NCBI GenBank assembly: GCA_021325385.1
Contig: JAJPHH010000103.1
Span: 1 to 36,431 of the forward strand
Length of the DNA stretch: 36,431 nucleotides
Reading direction: 5' to 3'
DNA from: Alphaproteobacteria bacterium
Lineage (GTDB): Bacteria > Pseudomonadota > Alphaproteobacteria > Rhizobiales > Beijerinckiaceae
How positions within the stretch are numbered: position 1 is the stretch's first letter; each line of letters starts with the position of its first letter. The position numbers and the translations under genes are program-made. Below, piece by piece: positions 24,824-31,960 of this stretch. Under the pieces are notes generated by a model that saw only the letters and a list, made by a program, of their open reading frames with translations, did no database searches and was not told the DNA's origin.

Positions 24824-26158
24824 CTAAGCTCGCCGGACGATACGCTCCCGCACGATAGGTCCTGACGCCCCGGCCGGCGCCGAAGCGATTTGAACCGCTG
24901 CACGGATGCGCTTAGCGGCGAGTTCGAAGCTCGGTTCGTCGCGCGCGTGAACCATGCAAAGCGGATTCGTATTGTCGACCGGGTCGCCAACCTGCGCAAA
25001 GCCGGTCAGGCCGACGGCGAGGTCAATGGCGTCGTCGGGCCGCGTGCGCCCGCCGCCCAGCGCGACCAGCGTCAGGCCAATCTCCTTGGCGTTCATGCCG
25101 GCGAGGAATCCCCGTTGCTCGGCGAAGACGGCGCGGACCACCGGCGCAGCGGGCAAATAGCGCGCAGCCTTTTCGAGGAAGTCGCTCGGCCCGCCCAACG
25201 CCTCGACCATGCGCGCAAAGCGCTCCGCCGCGCCGCCATTGTCGAGCATAGCGGCGGCGCGATTGCCGGCGACGGCGACTTCGGCCTCGATCCCGGCGAG
25301 GACGACCATTTCGGCGGTCAAGGCGAGGACGAGGTCGAGAACTCGCGGATCGCGATGCTTACCGGTAAGGAAATCGACCGCTTCGATCACCCCGACGGCG
25401 TTTCCAACGGCCGTCCCGAGCACCGAATCAAGATCGGTCACGAGCATCACGCTTGATGCGCCGGCGCGGGCCGAAACTTCGGCCATGCTGTTCGCAAGCC
25501 GTCTGGCGTCGTCGAGAGACGCCATGTAGGCGCCGGAGCCCGAGCCGACGGAAATGACCAGGCCGCGCGGCGCCGAAGCGAGCTTCTTCGAGAGAATGGA
25601 GCCCGTGATGAGCGGAACGCTTTCCACAGTCGCGGTCACGTCGCGCACATAGAAAAGCTTGCGATCCGCCGGAGCAAGATCAAGCGTCGGGCCGATTATC
25701 GCGCCGCCGACCTCGCGCACGGTCCGCATGAAAAGGTCCGGCGGAGGCGCCGTCTGGTAGCCGGGAATGGCGTCGAGCATGTCGACCTCGCCGGCGCAGT
25801 AATCGAGGCCTCGGCCGGAAAGATTGGGGACCAGCACGCCGCAGGCGGCCGCCAGAGGAACGACCAACAAGGTGATTTTCTCATCCCCGACGCCGCCGGA
25901 GGAGTGTTTGTCAATGAGACGAGCTTGGTTCGCCCCGAGCCCGGTCCAGTCGAGCACGCGACCGGAATCGCGCATCGCCAGCGTCAGCGCGGCGGTCTCG
26001 TCGATGGTCATTCCGTTGAGATAAGTCGCCATGAGAAAGGCGCCGATCTGACCTTCAGACACGTCGCCGCTCGTCGCGGCGTTGATGAAGGCCGCTATTT
26101 CGGCGTCGCTCAGGGCGACGCGGTCGCGCTTCTTGCGGATGATTTCCTGTGGCGGCAT
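24824..26158 (-). CDS. Thymidine/pyrimidine-nucleoside phosphorylase homologue with altered phosphate site
   Basis: The 444-residue protein is co-linear with E. coli DeoA along its whole length. Conserved are the N-terminal helical domain (QEIIRKKRD..LSDAEI), KHSSGGVGD (K84, H85, S86) and LSGRGL (S114). The base-binding residues R172, S187 and K191 (VRDVTATVESVPLITGSILSKK) are also kept. Two of the five phosphate ligands known in E. coli are changed. Ser95 is Ile95, and Thr123 in the near-invariant HTGGTLDK is Glu124 in YCAGEVDM. DVKVGSGAF has become SVGSGSGAY. It may therefore use water or another acceptor in place of phosphate, or bind without catalysis. It is 20 bp after the GMC gene in the same operon. 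Confidence 0.85.
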   Translation of the reverse strand: MPPQEIIRKKRDRVALSDAEIAAFINAATSGDVSEGQIGAFLMATYLNGMTIDETAALTLAMRDSGRVLDWTGLGANQARLIDKHSSGGVGDEKITLLVVPLAAACGVLVPNLSGRGLDYCAGEVDMLDAIPGYQTAPPPDLFMRTVREVGGAIIGPTLDLAPADRKLFYVRDVTATVESVPLITGSILSKKLASAPRGLVISVGSGSGAYMASLDDARRLANSMAEVSARAGASSVMLVTDLDSVLGTAVGNAVGVIEAVDFLTGKHRDPRVLDLVLALTAEMVVLAGIEAEVAVAGNRAAAMLDNGGAAERFARMVEALGGPSDFLEKAARYLPAAPVVRAVFAEQRGFLAGMNAKEIGLTLVALGGGRTRPDDAIDLAVGLTGFAQVGDPVDNTNPLCMVHARDEPSFELAAKRIRAAVQIASAPAGASGPIVRERIVRRA

Positions 26159-26178
26159 GGTCGTTCGCCTCTAAAGTT

Positions 26179-27804
26179 TCAGCCGGTCGCCTGCAGGACC
26201 ATGTCCGCGGCCTTCTCGCCGATCATGATTGTCGGCGCATTGGTGTTGCCGCTCGAAATAATCGGCATGATCGAGGCGTCGGCGACCCGCAATCCTTCGA
26301 GCCCGCGCACTTTCAGCTTTTCGTCGACGACCGCCATAGGATCGTGACCCATCTTGCAAGTCCCAACCGGATGCAGGGTCGTGCCGCTCGCGCCTTTGAG
26401 CCAATGACGCAAATCGGAGTCGGTGCGAAGCGCCGGGCCGGGCGCAAGCTCCTTGCCGAGGACGCCGGCGAAGGCCTTTTGCGCCATCACGTCGCGCAAC
26501 ATTCTGACCCCGGCGATCGTCGTTTGCTTGTCGAATTCCGTACCGAGATAGTTGGCGAATATCCGAGGCGGGTCCTCCGCCTTGGCCGAGCGCAGCATGA
26601 TCGCGCCGCGACTCTCAGGATTGAGCGGGCCGACCCGGATCGTGACGCCGTGATTATCTTCGACTCTCGCCTTATCGAAGAGTTTGGGCCAGTGGAGATT
26701 GGCGGTTTTCTCCAAGGCCGGCATGAAATGAGCCTGGATGTCGGGCGATTCCAGGCCGGGTCGAGATTTCAGAAACGCGCCGCCTTCATAGGGAAAGGTC
26801 GTCGCCACGCCCTCGCCGAACAGGAAACCGCGCAGGAGCGCGGGAACGAGTCGATCGACGCGCAAGTCGCTGTAGAGCGTTATCGGCTTGACGACTTGGT
26901 AAACCAGGCAGACGTCGACATGGTCTTGCAGATTCTTGCCGACGCCGGGCAGATGGCAGGCGAGCTTTATTCCGTGCGCCGCAAGCTCGTCCGCGTCGCC
27001 CACGCCGGACAGCATAAGTATCTGGGGCGAGTTGACCGCGCCCGCCGAAAGAATGATTTCTCGGTCGGCGCGCGCGCGAAGGCTCCGCCCGCCTTGCGTA
27101 TATTCCACCGCGACCGCTCTGCCGCCCTCGACGACGATTCTTTGGGTCAATGCATGCGTGGCGATGGCGAGATTCGGCCGATCGAGGATGGGGTGAAGGA
27201 AGGCTTTCGACGCGCTGCAGCGCTTGCCGTCGCGAATCGTGAAATCGTAGCGCCCGAATCCTTCCTGCTCTTCGCCGTTGAAATCGTCGTTGACTGGATG
27301 GCCTGCCTGCCGGCCGGCTTCGACGAAGAGCTCGAAGAGCGGGTTCTTGCCGCGCGCTCGGCAAACGGTCAGCGATCCTTCCGCGCCGTGAAAGGCGTCG
27401 CGCCTCTCGACATGGCCCTCGGATTTGCGGAAATAGGGCAGGATTTCCGAATAGCTCCAACCAGACAAGCCGAGCTGCGACCAGCGGTCATAATCGCGAC
27501 GGTTGCCGCGCACATAGATCATGCCATTGATGGTCGACGAGCCGCCCAAGACCTTGCCGCGCGGCCAATAGATACGTCGCCCGTTCAGCCCTGGTTCTGG
27601 CTCGGTTTTGTATTGCCAATTGTAGATGCGCGAATGCATGAGCTTGCCCATGAGCATGGGCAATTGTACGAGCGGGTGACGATCCGGTCCGCCGGCTTCT
27701 ATCAACAGAACGCTCCGCCGCGGCTCGGCCGAGAGGCGATTGGCGATGACGCAGCCAGCCGATCCGGCGCCGATGACGATATAGTCGAAGACGTTCTTCT
27801 CCAT
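26179..27804 (-). CDS. GMC-family FAD oxidoreductase (choline dehydrogenase-like)
   Basis: The 541-residue flavoprotein alcohol dehydrogenase/oxidase has the ADP-binding motif YIVIGAGSAGCVIANRLS (residues 8-25) and GMC signature 1, PRGKVLGGSSTINGMIYVRG. Signature 2 is SAGAVNSPQILMLSG. The C-terminal catalytic His is in TTLHPVGTCKMG and the partner Asn in SSGNTNAPTIMIGEKAAD. The family oxidises primary alcohols such as choline, glucose, aryl or polyethylene-glycol ends. Here it lies between the UDG-like and phosphorylase-like genes, 7 bp after the former. I infer that it oxidises a hydroxyl on the nucleoside sugar or on a hydroxymethyl base. GTG 27807 is an alternative start directly before the ATG. 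No signal peptide is present. Confidence 0.87.
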   Translation of the reverse strand: MEKNVFDYIVIGAGSAGCVIANRLSAEPRRSVLLIEAGGPDRHPLVQLPMLMGKLMHSRIYNWQYKTEPEPGLNGRRIYWPRGKVLGGSSTINGMIYVRGNRRDYDRWSQLGLSGWSYSEILPYFRKSEGHVERRDAFHGAEGSLTVCRARGKNPLFELFVEAGRQAGHPVNDDFNGEEQEGFGRYDFTIRDGKRCSASKAFLHPILDRPNLAIATHALTQRIVVEGGRAVAVEYTQGGRSLRARADREIILSAGAVNSPQILMLSGVGDADELAAHGIKLACHLPGVGKNLQDHVDVCLVYQVVKPITLYSDLRVDRLVPALLRGFLFGEGVATTFPYEGGAFLKSRPGLESPDIQAHFMPALEKTANLHWPKLFDKARVEDNHGVTIRVGPLNPESRGAIMLRSAKAEDPPRIFANYLGTEFDKQTTIAGVRMLRDVMAQKAFAGVLGKELAPGPALRTDSDLRHWLKGASGTTLHPVGTCKMGHDPMAVVDEKLKVRGLEGLRVADASIMPIISSGNTNAPTIMIGEKAADMVLQATG

Positions 27805-27811
27805 CACGCCG

Positions 27812-28678
27812 CTACCATGAAACGACGCCTGCGTTCATTGCGGCGAGGCGCTGATTGGCGAGGGCGAAGGGATTGGGCCGGGCGAGGACGGCGTCGCCGC
27901 GCGCAGGATGCTCTCGCAGGATGCACGCGACGTCGCCTCGCGGCGTCCCGCTTTCTTGGTTTTGCCCAATCCCGCTTGCGGCCAGAATCTCCGCCGCCTG
28001 GCGGCCGAAGCCGATGAAAACGATCGGCGCGCCGCGGCTGGCGAGGAAACGGGAGACTGCGACGATGAAGGGCCGCCAGAGCGGAAAATGGCCACGAGTC
28101 TGGTGCGGATCGCCGTCCACGGAGAAGCGGCTGAGGGTCAACGCCGAATTCAGAAGAAGCACGCCTTGGCCGACCCATCGATCGGCGATCGCCGAAGCCG
28201 GCTCGATCGGGAAGGCGCCCGTTTCGATTTCGTCGCGAAGGCGCGGCCATTCGGCGATCGAGCGAGCATAGGCGTCGTCGCCCGATCGCGCCGCCGCAAT
28301 GAGAAGCATGAAAGTCCTGACGCTAACCGAGAACATCTTCTCGAGCTCGCGCCATTCCGCGACGTTGCCGGCTTCGAATGCTCGGCCGGTCGAAAAGGCG
28401 CCGCAGGGATAGGGATCTTGCCCGAGCACGACCACCCTCACGTCTTTCGGCGCGAGGTCATCGAAGGCGCGAAAGATATGCGCAGCTCTTGGCGCGCCCG
28501 GATAATGTTTGCCCCTGCGCGCGGGAAAAACCGGCTCCCACGGCTCCAGCGTCAGTCCCGGATCCACGGCTTCGAAGCCGAGGTCTGAACATCCGCACGC
28601 CTCGCGCCACGCTGGATCGAGATCGCCTCGCCAGCCGGCGAGGATTTCGCGCATTGCGTCTCTGAGTAAGACCGCCAT
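27812..28678 (-). CDS. Uracil-DNA glycosylase-superfamily protein, divergent family-1 type
   Basis: The 288-residue protein has the family-1 UDG core. The water-activating loop reads VVVLGQDPYP (D88, Y90), and F101 (GRAFEAG) is the base-stacking Phe. LLLNSALT has the uracil-reading N177, and H257 lies in REHPARG. Two parts differ from UNG: PYH is PYP, and the HPSPLS intercalation loop is replaced by HPARGDA. About 60 extra residues sit at the N-terminus. It is the first gene of the nucleoside operon, with a promoter 25-60 bp upstream. A DNA-repair role would be odd in this context. It may cleave uracil from a free nucleoside or nucleotide, or simply be a variant repair enzyme. No clear ribosome site precedes the ATG. 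Confidence 0.8.
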   Translation of the reverse strand: MAVLLRDAMREILAGWRGDLDPAWREACGCSDLGFEAVDPGLTLEPWEPVFPARRGKHYPGAPRAAHIFRAFDDLAPKDVRVVVLGQDPYPCGAFSTGRAFEAGNVAEWRELEKMFSVSVRTFMLLIAAARSGDDAYARSIAEWPRLRDEIETGAFPIEPASAIADRWVGQGVLLLNSALTLSRFSVDGDPHQTRGHFPLWRPFIVAVSRFLASRGAPIVFIGFGRQAAEILAASGIGQNQESGTPRGDVACILREHPARGDAVLARPNPFALANQRLAAMNAGVVSW

Positions 28679-28709
28679 AGGTTGAAACCAGGCCGCGGCG
28701 TTCTTCCAA

Positions 28710-28738
28710 AGCTATCCAAAACCTGACCAAACCGTCAA
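28710..28738 (-). promoter_or_regulatory. Promoter with overlapping RutR-like operator, upstream of the UDG-like gene
   Basis: On minus, TTGACG (28738-28733) is separated by 17 bp from ATAGCT (28715-28710), a plausible sigma-70 promoter that would start transcription about 25 nt before the ATG at 28678. The plus-strand site CTGACCAAACCGTCAA (28723-28738) covers the -35 and half the spacer. It agrees with the E. coli RutR consensus TTGACCAnnTGGTCAA at 11 of 14 defined positions. Binding by the divergent RutR-like regulator would block polymerase. Confidence 0.65.
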
Positions 28739-28874
28739 CTTTTTTCTTGCCTTCCGGAAACGAGGCTGAACCGACTATTTTCCGTGAGCGGCAATTCAAG
28801 TATTTTTTCTCAGGCAATGACGGAGATTCGGCGATTCCGCCGAACGCGGACCAAAGGAAAATCGGGCTCGTTCG

Positions 28875-29591
28875 ATGACGGTAGTTGAGGAAAGGCCGAA
28901 GCAGGAGACGCGCGCCCGCCGCGTTCGCGAGCGCAACCGCCAGAGAATTCTCGATGCGTCGATCGAAATCTTCGCTCGTAAAGGGTTCGACGGCGCCAGC
29001 ATCGCGGAAATTGCGGAGCGCTCCGGACTGCCAAAGGCGAACGTATACTACTATTTCCCAAGCAAGGAGGATATCTACTCGACCATCATCGACAATTTGA
29101 TTGCGGAATGGGACGCCGCTCTCGAGCATATCGACATCGATCGAGATCCCGCCGACGCTTTGGCGGGCTATATTCGCGCCAAAATGGAGTTTTCGTACAA
29201 GCGAACCGCCCAATCCAAGATGTTCGCCAACGAAATTGTGCATGGCGGCCGCTTCCTGTCGCGCGCCAACCGATCGCATATGCGCGCGATCACCATTGAA
29301 AAGGGAAAAATATTCGAGGCTTGGGCGAGAGCCGGCAAGATGGATCGGCTCGATCCTACGCACGTGTTCATACTGCTTTGGGGCTCCACCCAGTTCTATG
29401 CCGACTTTGACGCCATGGTGGAGAGCATGTTGAATACAGGCCGCCTGACGCGCGAGCAGTTCAACGTCGCCACCGAGACGATCGTCCATATCGTCTTGAA
29501 AGGTTGCGGCGTCCGGAGCGGCGCAAGGCCTTCAGCGGGGCGCCCCAACTCTCACGGCAGCCGCGCCAGCCGTTCAGTGAGGAGCGCGTAA
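28875..29591 (+). CDS. TetR-family regulator with RutR (YcdC)-type ligand domain
   Basis: The 238-residue repressor has a TetR helix-turn-helix at about 22-70 (ILDASIEIFARKGFDGASIA, then LPKANVYYYFPSKEDIY). The C-terminal domain aligns along its length with E. coli RutR: FILLWGSTQFYADFD versus the RutR IWASTQHYADF. W79 and Q173 fall at the positions of RutR W77 and Q171, recalled as uracil contacts. A pyrimidine base is therefore a likely effector. It is divergent from the nucleoside operon and shares a 196-bp promoter region containing a RutR-like site. The last 25 residues are a low-complexity Arg/Ser tail that overlaps the convergent nucleoside hydrolase by 40 bp. Confidence 0.88.
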   Translation: MTVVEERPKQETRARRVRERNRQRILDASIEIFARKGFDGASIAEIAERSGLPKANVYYYFPSKEDIYSTIIDNLIAEWDAALEHIDIDRDPADALAGYIRAKMEFSYKRTAQSKMFANEIVHGGRFLSRANRSHMRAITIEKGKIFEAWARAGKMDRLDPTHVFILLWGSTQFYADFDAMVESMLNTGRLTREQFNVATETIVHIVLKGCGVRSGARPSAGRPNSHGSRASRSVRSA

Positions 29592-30493
29592 AAGGCGTCC
29601 GCGTCCACTTCGCGGAGGAATAGGGCGTTTGGAGGACGGTCTGTCACCCTCCACCAATCGACCACCGACATGCCCGTCGTGTAAGTTCCTGCTGTTTCAA
29701 TCACGACGTTCACGTTGCGGCCGCCAAACAGCTCCGGCTTTAGAAGATAGGCGATGGCGCATGGGTCGTGGAGCGGCGCGCCCGGCCAGCCATATTTGGC
29801 CAAATCGAATGCTTCCGAGTACGAGAGCATGTCAGCGGCGGCGGTGGCGCATCTGCGCCCCGTCGCCCTCAAAGCGGCAAGCCTCGCGGGCGTACTGAGG
29901 CACTGGTGCGTGACATCCATCGACGCCATTGTCAGAGGTACGCCGCTCGACAGCACCACGTCGGCAGCTTCAGGGTCGACATATTCGTTGAAAGCTGCAG
30001 CCGGCGTAATGTTCCCGTTCTCCGACCATGTGCCGAGGATCGAAACCATCTCTCGGATGCGCGGCGCGATATCGGGTGCTTCGACGAGCGCCATGCCGAT
30101 ATTGGTGAGCGGGCCAAGCGTGACGATCGTAATCGAGCCCGATTCGGCGGCGCGAAGGGTCTCAATCAAATATTGGACGCCATGCATGCTCTGGACGGGC
30201 ATTGTGGCCGGCGGAAGCTTGGGCCCATCGAGTCCTGTGGGTCCGTGAACGTGTTCGGCGGTGACCAGTCGCCGTCTCATCGGTCTAGCGCATCCCGCGT
30301 AAAGCGGCACGTCGGTCCGTCCTGCGAGCTCGAGCACTTGTCGCGCATTGTTGGTCGTGTTGGCCAGAGGGACGTTGCCCGCCACCGTTACGACAGCCAA
30401 AACGTCCAGCTCCTCCGGCGAGGCGAATGCGAGCAGAAGGGCCACCGCATCGTCCTGGCCGGGATCGGTATCGATGATGATTTTTCGCGTCAT
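29552..30493 (-). CDS. Inosine-uridine-preferring-type nucleoside hydrolase
   Basis: The 313-residue enzyme hydrolyses the N-glycosidic bond of ribonucleosides to base plus free ribose. The calcium site is IIIDTDPGQDDAVALLLA (D10, D14, D15), completed by H242-D243 (PLHDPCAIAYLL). VAGN (N40), the base-side loop HVHGPTGLDG (H81, H83), VTLGPLTNIG and AAFNEYVDPEAADVVL are all present. Length and motifs indicate an active enzyme. Pyrimidine versus purine preference is not decided. The gene is convergent with, and slightly overlaps, the TetR gene. It supplies a phosphate-free cleavage route next to the altered phosphorylase homologue. No RutR-like site was seen upstream. Confidence 0.92.
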   Translation of the reverse strand: MTRKIIIDTDPGQDDAVALLLAFASPEELDVLAVVTVAGNVPLANTTNNARQVLELAGRTDVPLYAGCARPMRRRLVTAEHVHGPTGLDGPKLPPATMPVQSMHGVQYLIETLRAAESGSITIVTLGPLTNIGMALVEAPDIAPRIREMVSILGTWSENGNITPAAAFNEYVDPEAADVVLSSGVPLTMASMDVTHQCLSTPARLAALRATGRRCATAAADMLSYSEAFDLAKYGWPGAPLHDPCAIAYLLKPELFGGRNVNVVIETAGTYTTGMSVVDWWRVTDRPPNALFLREVDADAFYALLTERLARLP

Positions 30494-30700
30494 GCGCGCA
30501 ATGTCCGTGTTTTTCCGCCTTGCCGCAAGCGATCGAACATGATCGCCGCGAGAGTTCGTAACTGCGCCTGCCGCGCGCCGAACGTGGCCCGGGAATCAAG
30601 CGCTCGCATAAATTCGACCGTTCGTGGGCGGGCGCGAACCGGCTGTTGGAAAGAGCCGCGATCGATCGCGGCCTTGGAAAACTGCGCCATCCAAACCATG

Positions 30701-30838
30701 CGGACGGCAATCGACAGCATTCGTCACCAGGAGATTCCTGAAGGCGCATGTATGCGTTCGAGCCTCGCTATCGCAGAATTGCTAGGGATCAGCCGCAACA
30801 CGGCAAAACTGGAGATTGAGGGTTTAGTAGAACAGCGG
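30701..30838 (+). pseudogene. Remnant of a GntR/MocR-type DNA-binding domain
   Basis: About 46 codons in one frame read TAIDSIRHQEIPEGACMRSS followed by LAIAELLGISRNTAKLEIEG and LVEQ. This matches the winged helix-turn-helix of GntR/MocR regulators (usual form: I..GEIPEGARLPSSRALAELLGISRNT). No effector domain and no start with a ribosome site follow or precede it. It looks like a decayed fragment beside the IS3 debris and the tRNA gene. Confidence 0.5.
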
Positions 30839-30956
30839 TCCTTCGCTCTCATGAAACCGACCCCGATTTTGGGACCAGAGTCTAGGTTTGGAGATTGGCC
30901 GCTCCGTTTGATGGACGAAGCGAAGCATGACGAACAAGACGAGACGCAGATCGACG

Positions 30957-31290
30957 CGGCGCATCGACGAATTGTTCACGGCGCGGCCGTTCCTGGGCTC
31001 GCGCCGGATTGCGGCATGCTGCGCGGCGACGGCTTGCGGATCAACCGCGAACGCGTTCAGCGGCTGAATGGGGATCGCCGCACACTCTCCCAAGCCGCGG
31101 ATCAGCCAGCCGCCGCGCCGGGCCACAAGATTTATTCCCTATCTGCTGCGCGCCTGTCGCTCGGGCGCGCAGTTCGCAGCGCGGACTTCGCCTGCGCGCT
31201 GGAAAAGGCGGGCGTGGCGATCTCGCTGGACGGGCGCGGCGGCTGGATGGACAACCTGCTCATCGAGCGGCCGTGGGGGCGCTTCGCGGG
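30957..31290 (+). pseudogene. Degenerate IS3-family transposase (orfB) fragment
   Basis: Pieces of an IS3-type orfB appear in order but in shifting frames. RRIDELFTARPFLGSRRIAA comes first, then MLRGDGLRINRERVQRL, then KPRISQP and IPYLLR. A jump follows to SADFACALEKAGVAISLDGRGGWMDN and LLIERPWG. The stretch that normally holds the first catalytic Asp (after QVWCADITY) is deleted, and the C-terminal end is missing. It cannot encode an active transposase. It lies about 150 bp from the 3' end of tRNA-Pro, where an integrase gene would be expected in a tRNA-borne island. Confidence 0.8.
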
Positions 31291-31386
31291 GTCATTCAGC
31301 CGATCGTCAGCGGGGTATTCACGTCGCCCCAGCGGACAACTTTTAACTTTCCCGCCGGCGTGCGCCGCGGGGTTTATTCCCAGGTG

Positions 31387-31420
31387 AGCAGGCCACCCCT
31401 TTTTTACACTTAGGCCTGCT
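31387..31420. repeat. Inverted repeat next to tRNA-Pro
   Basis: AGCAGGCC (31387-31394) and GGCCTGCT (31413-31420) are perfect 8-bp arms with an 18-nt loop rich in T on plus. On plus the second arm runs into TTTTC. It may be a weak terminator, or part of an element end, immediately beyond the tRNA 3' end. Confidence 0.35.
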
Positions 31421-31436
31421 TTTCATTGAAGAAAAA

Positions 31437-31513
31437 TGGTCGGAGTGAGAGGATTCGAACCTCCGGCCCCCTCGTCCCGAACGAGGTGCGCTACCAGGCT
31501 GCGCTACACTCCG
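31437..31513 (-). tRNA. tRNA-Pro (anticodon CGG)
   Basis: The 77-nt gene folds as a full cloverleaf on minus. The acceptor stem is CGGAGTG/CACTCCG. The D arm is GCGC/GCGC around AGCCTGGTA. The anticodon stem CCTCG/CGAGG carries loop TTCGGGA (anticodon CGG, G37). The variable loop is GGGCC, and the T arm is GGAGG/CCTCT around TTCGAAT. Discriminator A and an encoded CCA complete the 3' end. It reads CCG codons. A partial copy of its 3' half lies at 12374-12421 in the same orientation. Confidence 0.95.
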
Positions 31514-31960
31514 ACGGCGTCTCGACCGACGCAGCGGCCTTATAGACGCGGCCCCCAATCGGCGCAAGCGTTGCGAAAAAGCCCATGCGCGATCACAAAC
31601 TCGCGAGCTCGAGGGGCGGGGAGGGAGAGGCCGCGTCGATATTCCTTTGACGCCCTTTTCCTAAAGCCGTCGCCATGAACAGTTTTTCGGACCGTAAGGC
31701 GAAATTGTGTCTTCAAGGACGCAGTTCCGACAAATCTCGGCCCTGCGCCCCTGGGACTTGGTCGAACCGGCTACCAAGGCGTCGCTGTTTTTGCCATAGT
31801 GCGATGCGGAAAACGTTGGAAGAGCGATGCGATTCCCACGCGTTCCGTCTGCGCATCTGGCGGGTTTGGGGCTGCCGTTTGGCGAAATCCGCCCGGCAAG
31901 CTTCAGTTAACGGTTACGATTTATGGTAACCAAAAGCTAAACGGGGCAAACGGGAAGGCT
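31514..31960. other. Intergenic stretch without a recognisable gene
   Basis: These 447 bases separate tRNA-Pro from the lipoprotein L,D-transpeptidase. A short open frame (31675-31929) has no ribosome site or known domain, and I do not call it. The stretch should contain the promoters of the tRNA (minus) and of the transpeptidase (plus). GGGAAGG just before 31961 is the ribosome site of the latter. Confidence 0.5.

Noticed and set aside
26149-28017. 622-residue plus-strand frame opposite the GMC and UDG-like genes
   Set aside because: Both genes underneath have complete, recognisable motifs; the antisense product has none.
29768-31387. 539-residue plus-strand open frame
   Set aside because: It runs antisense through the nucleoside hydrolase and then joins unrelated GntR and IS3 remnants. 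It is not one gene.
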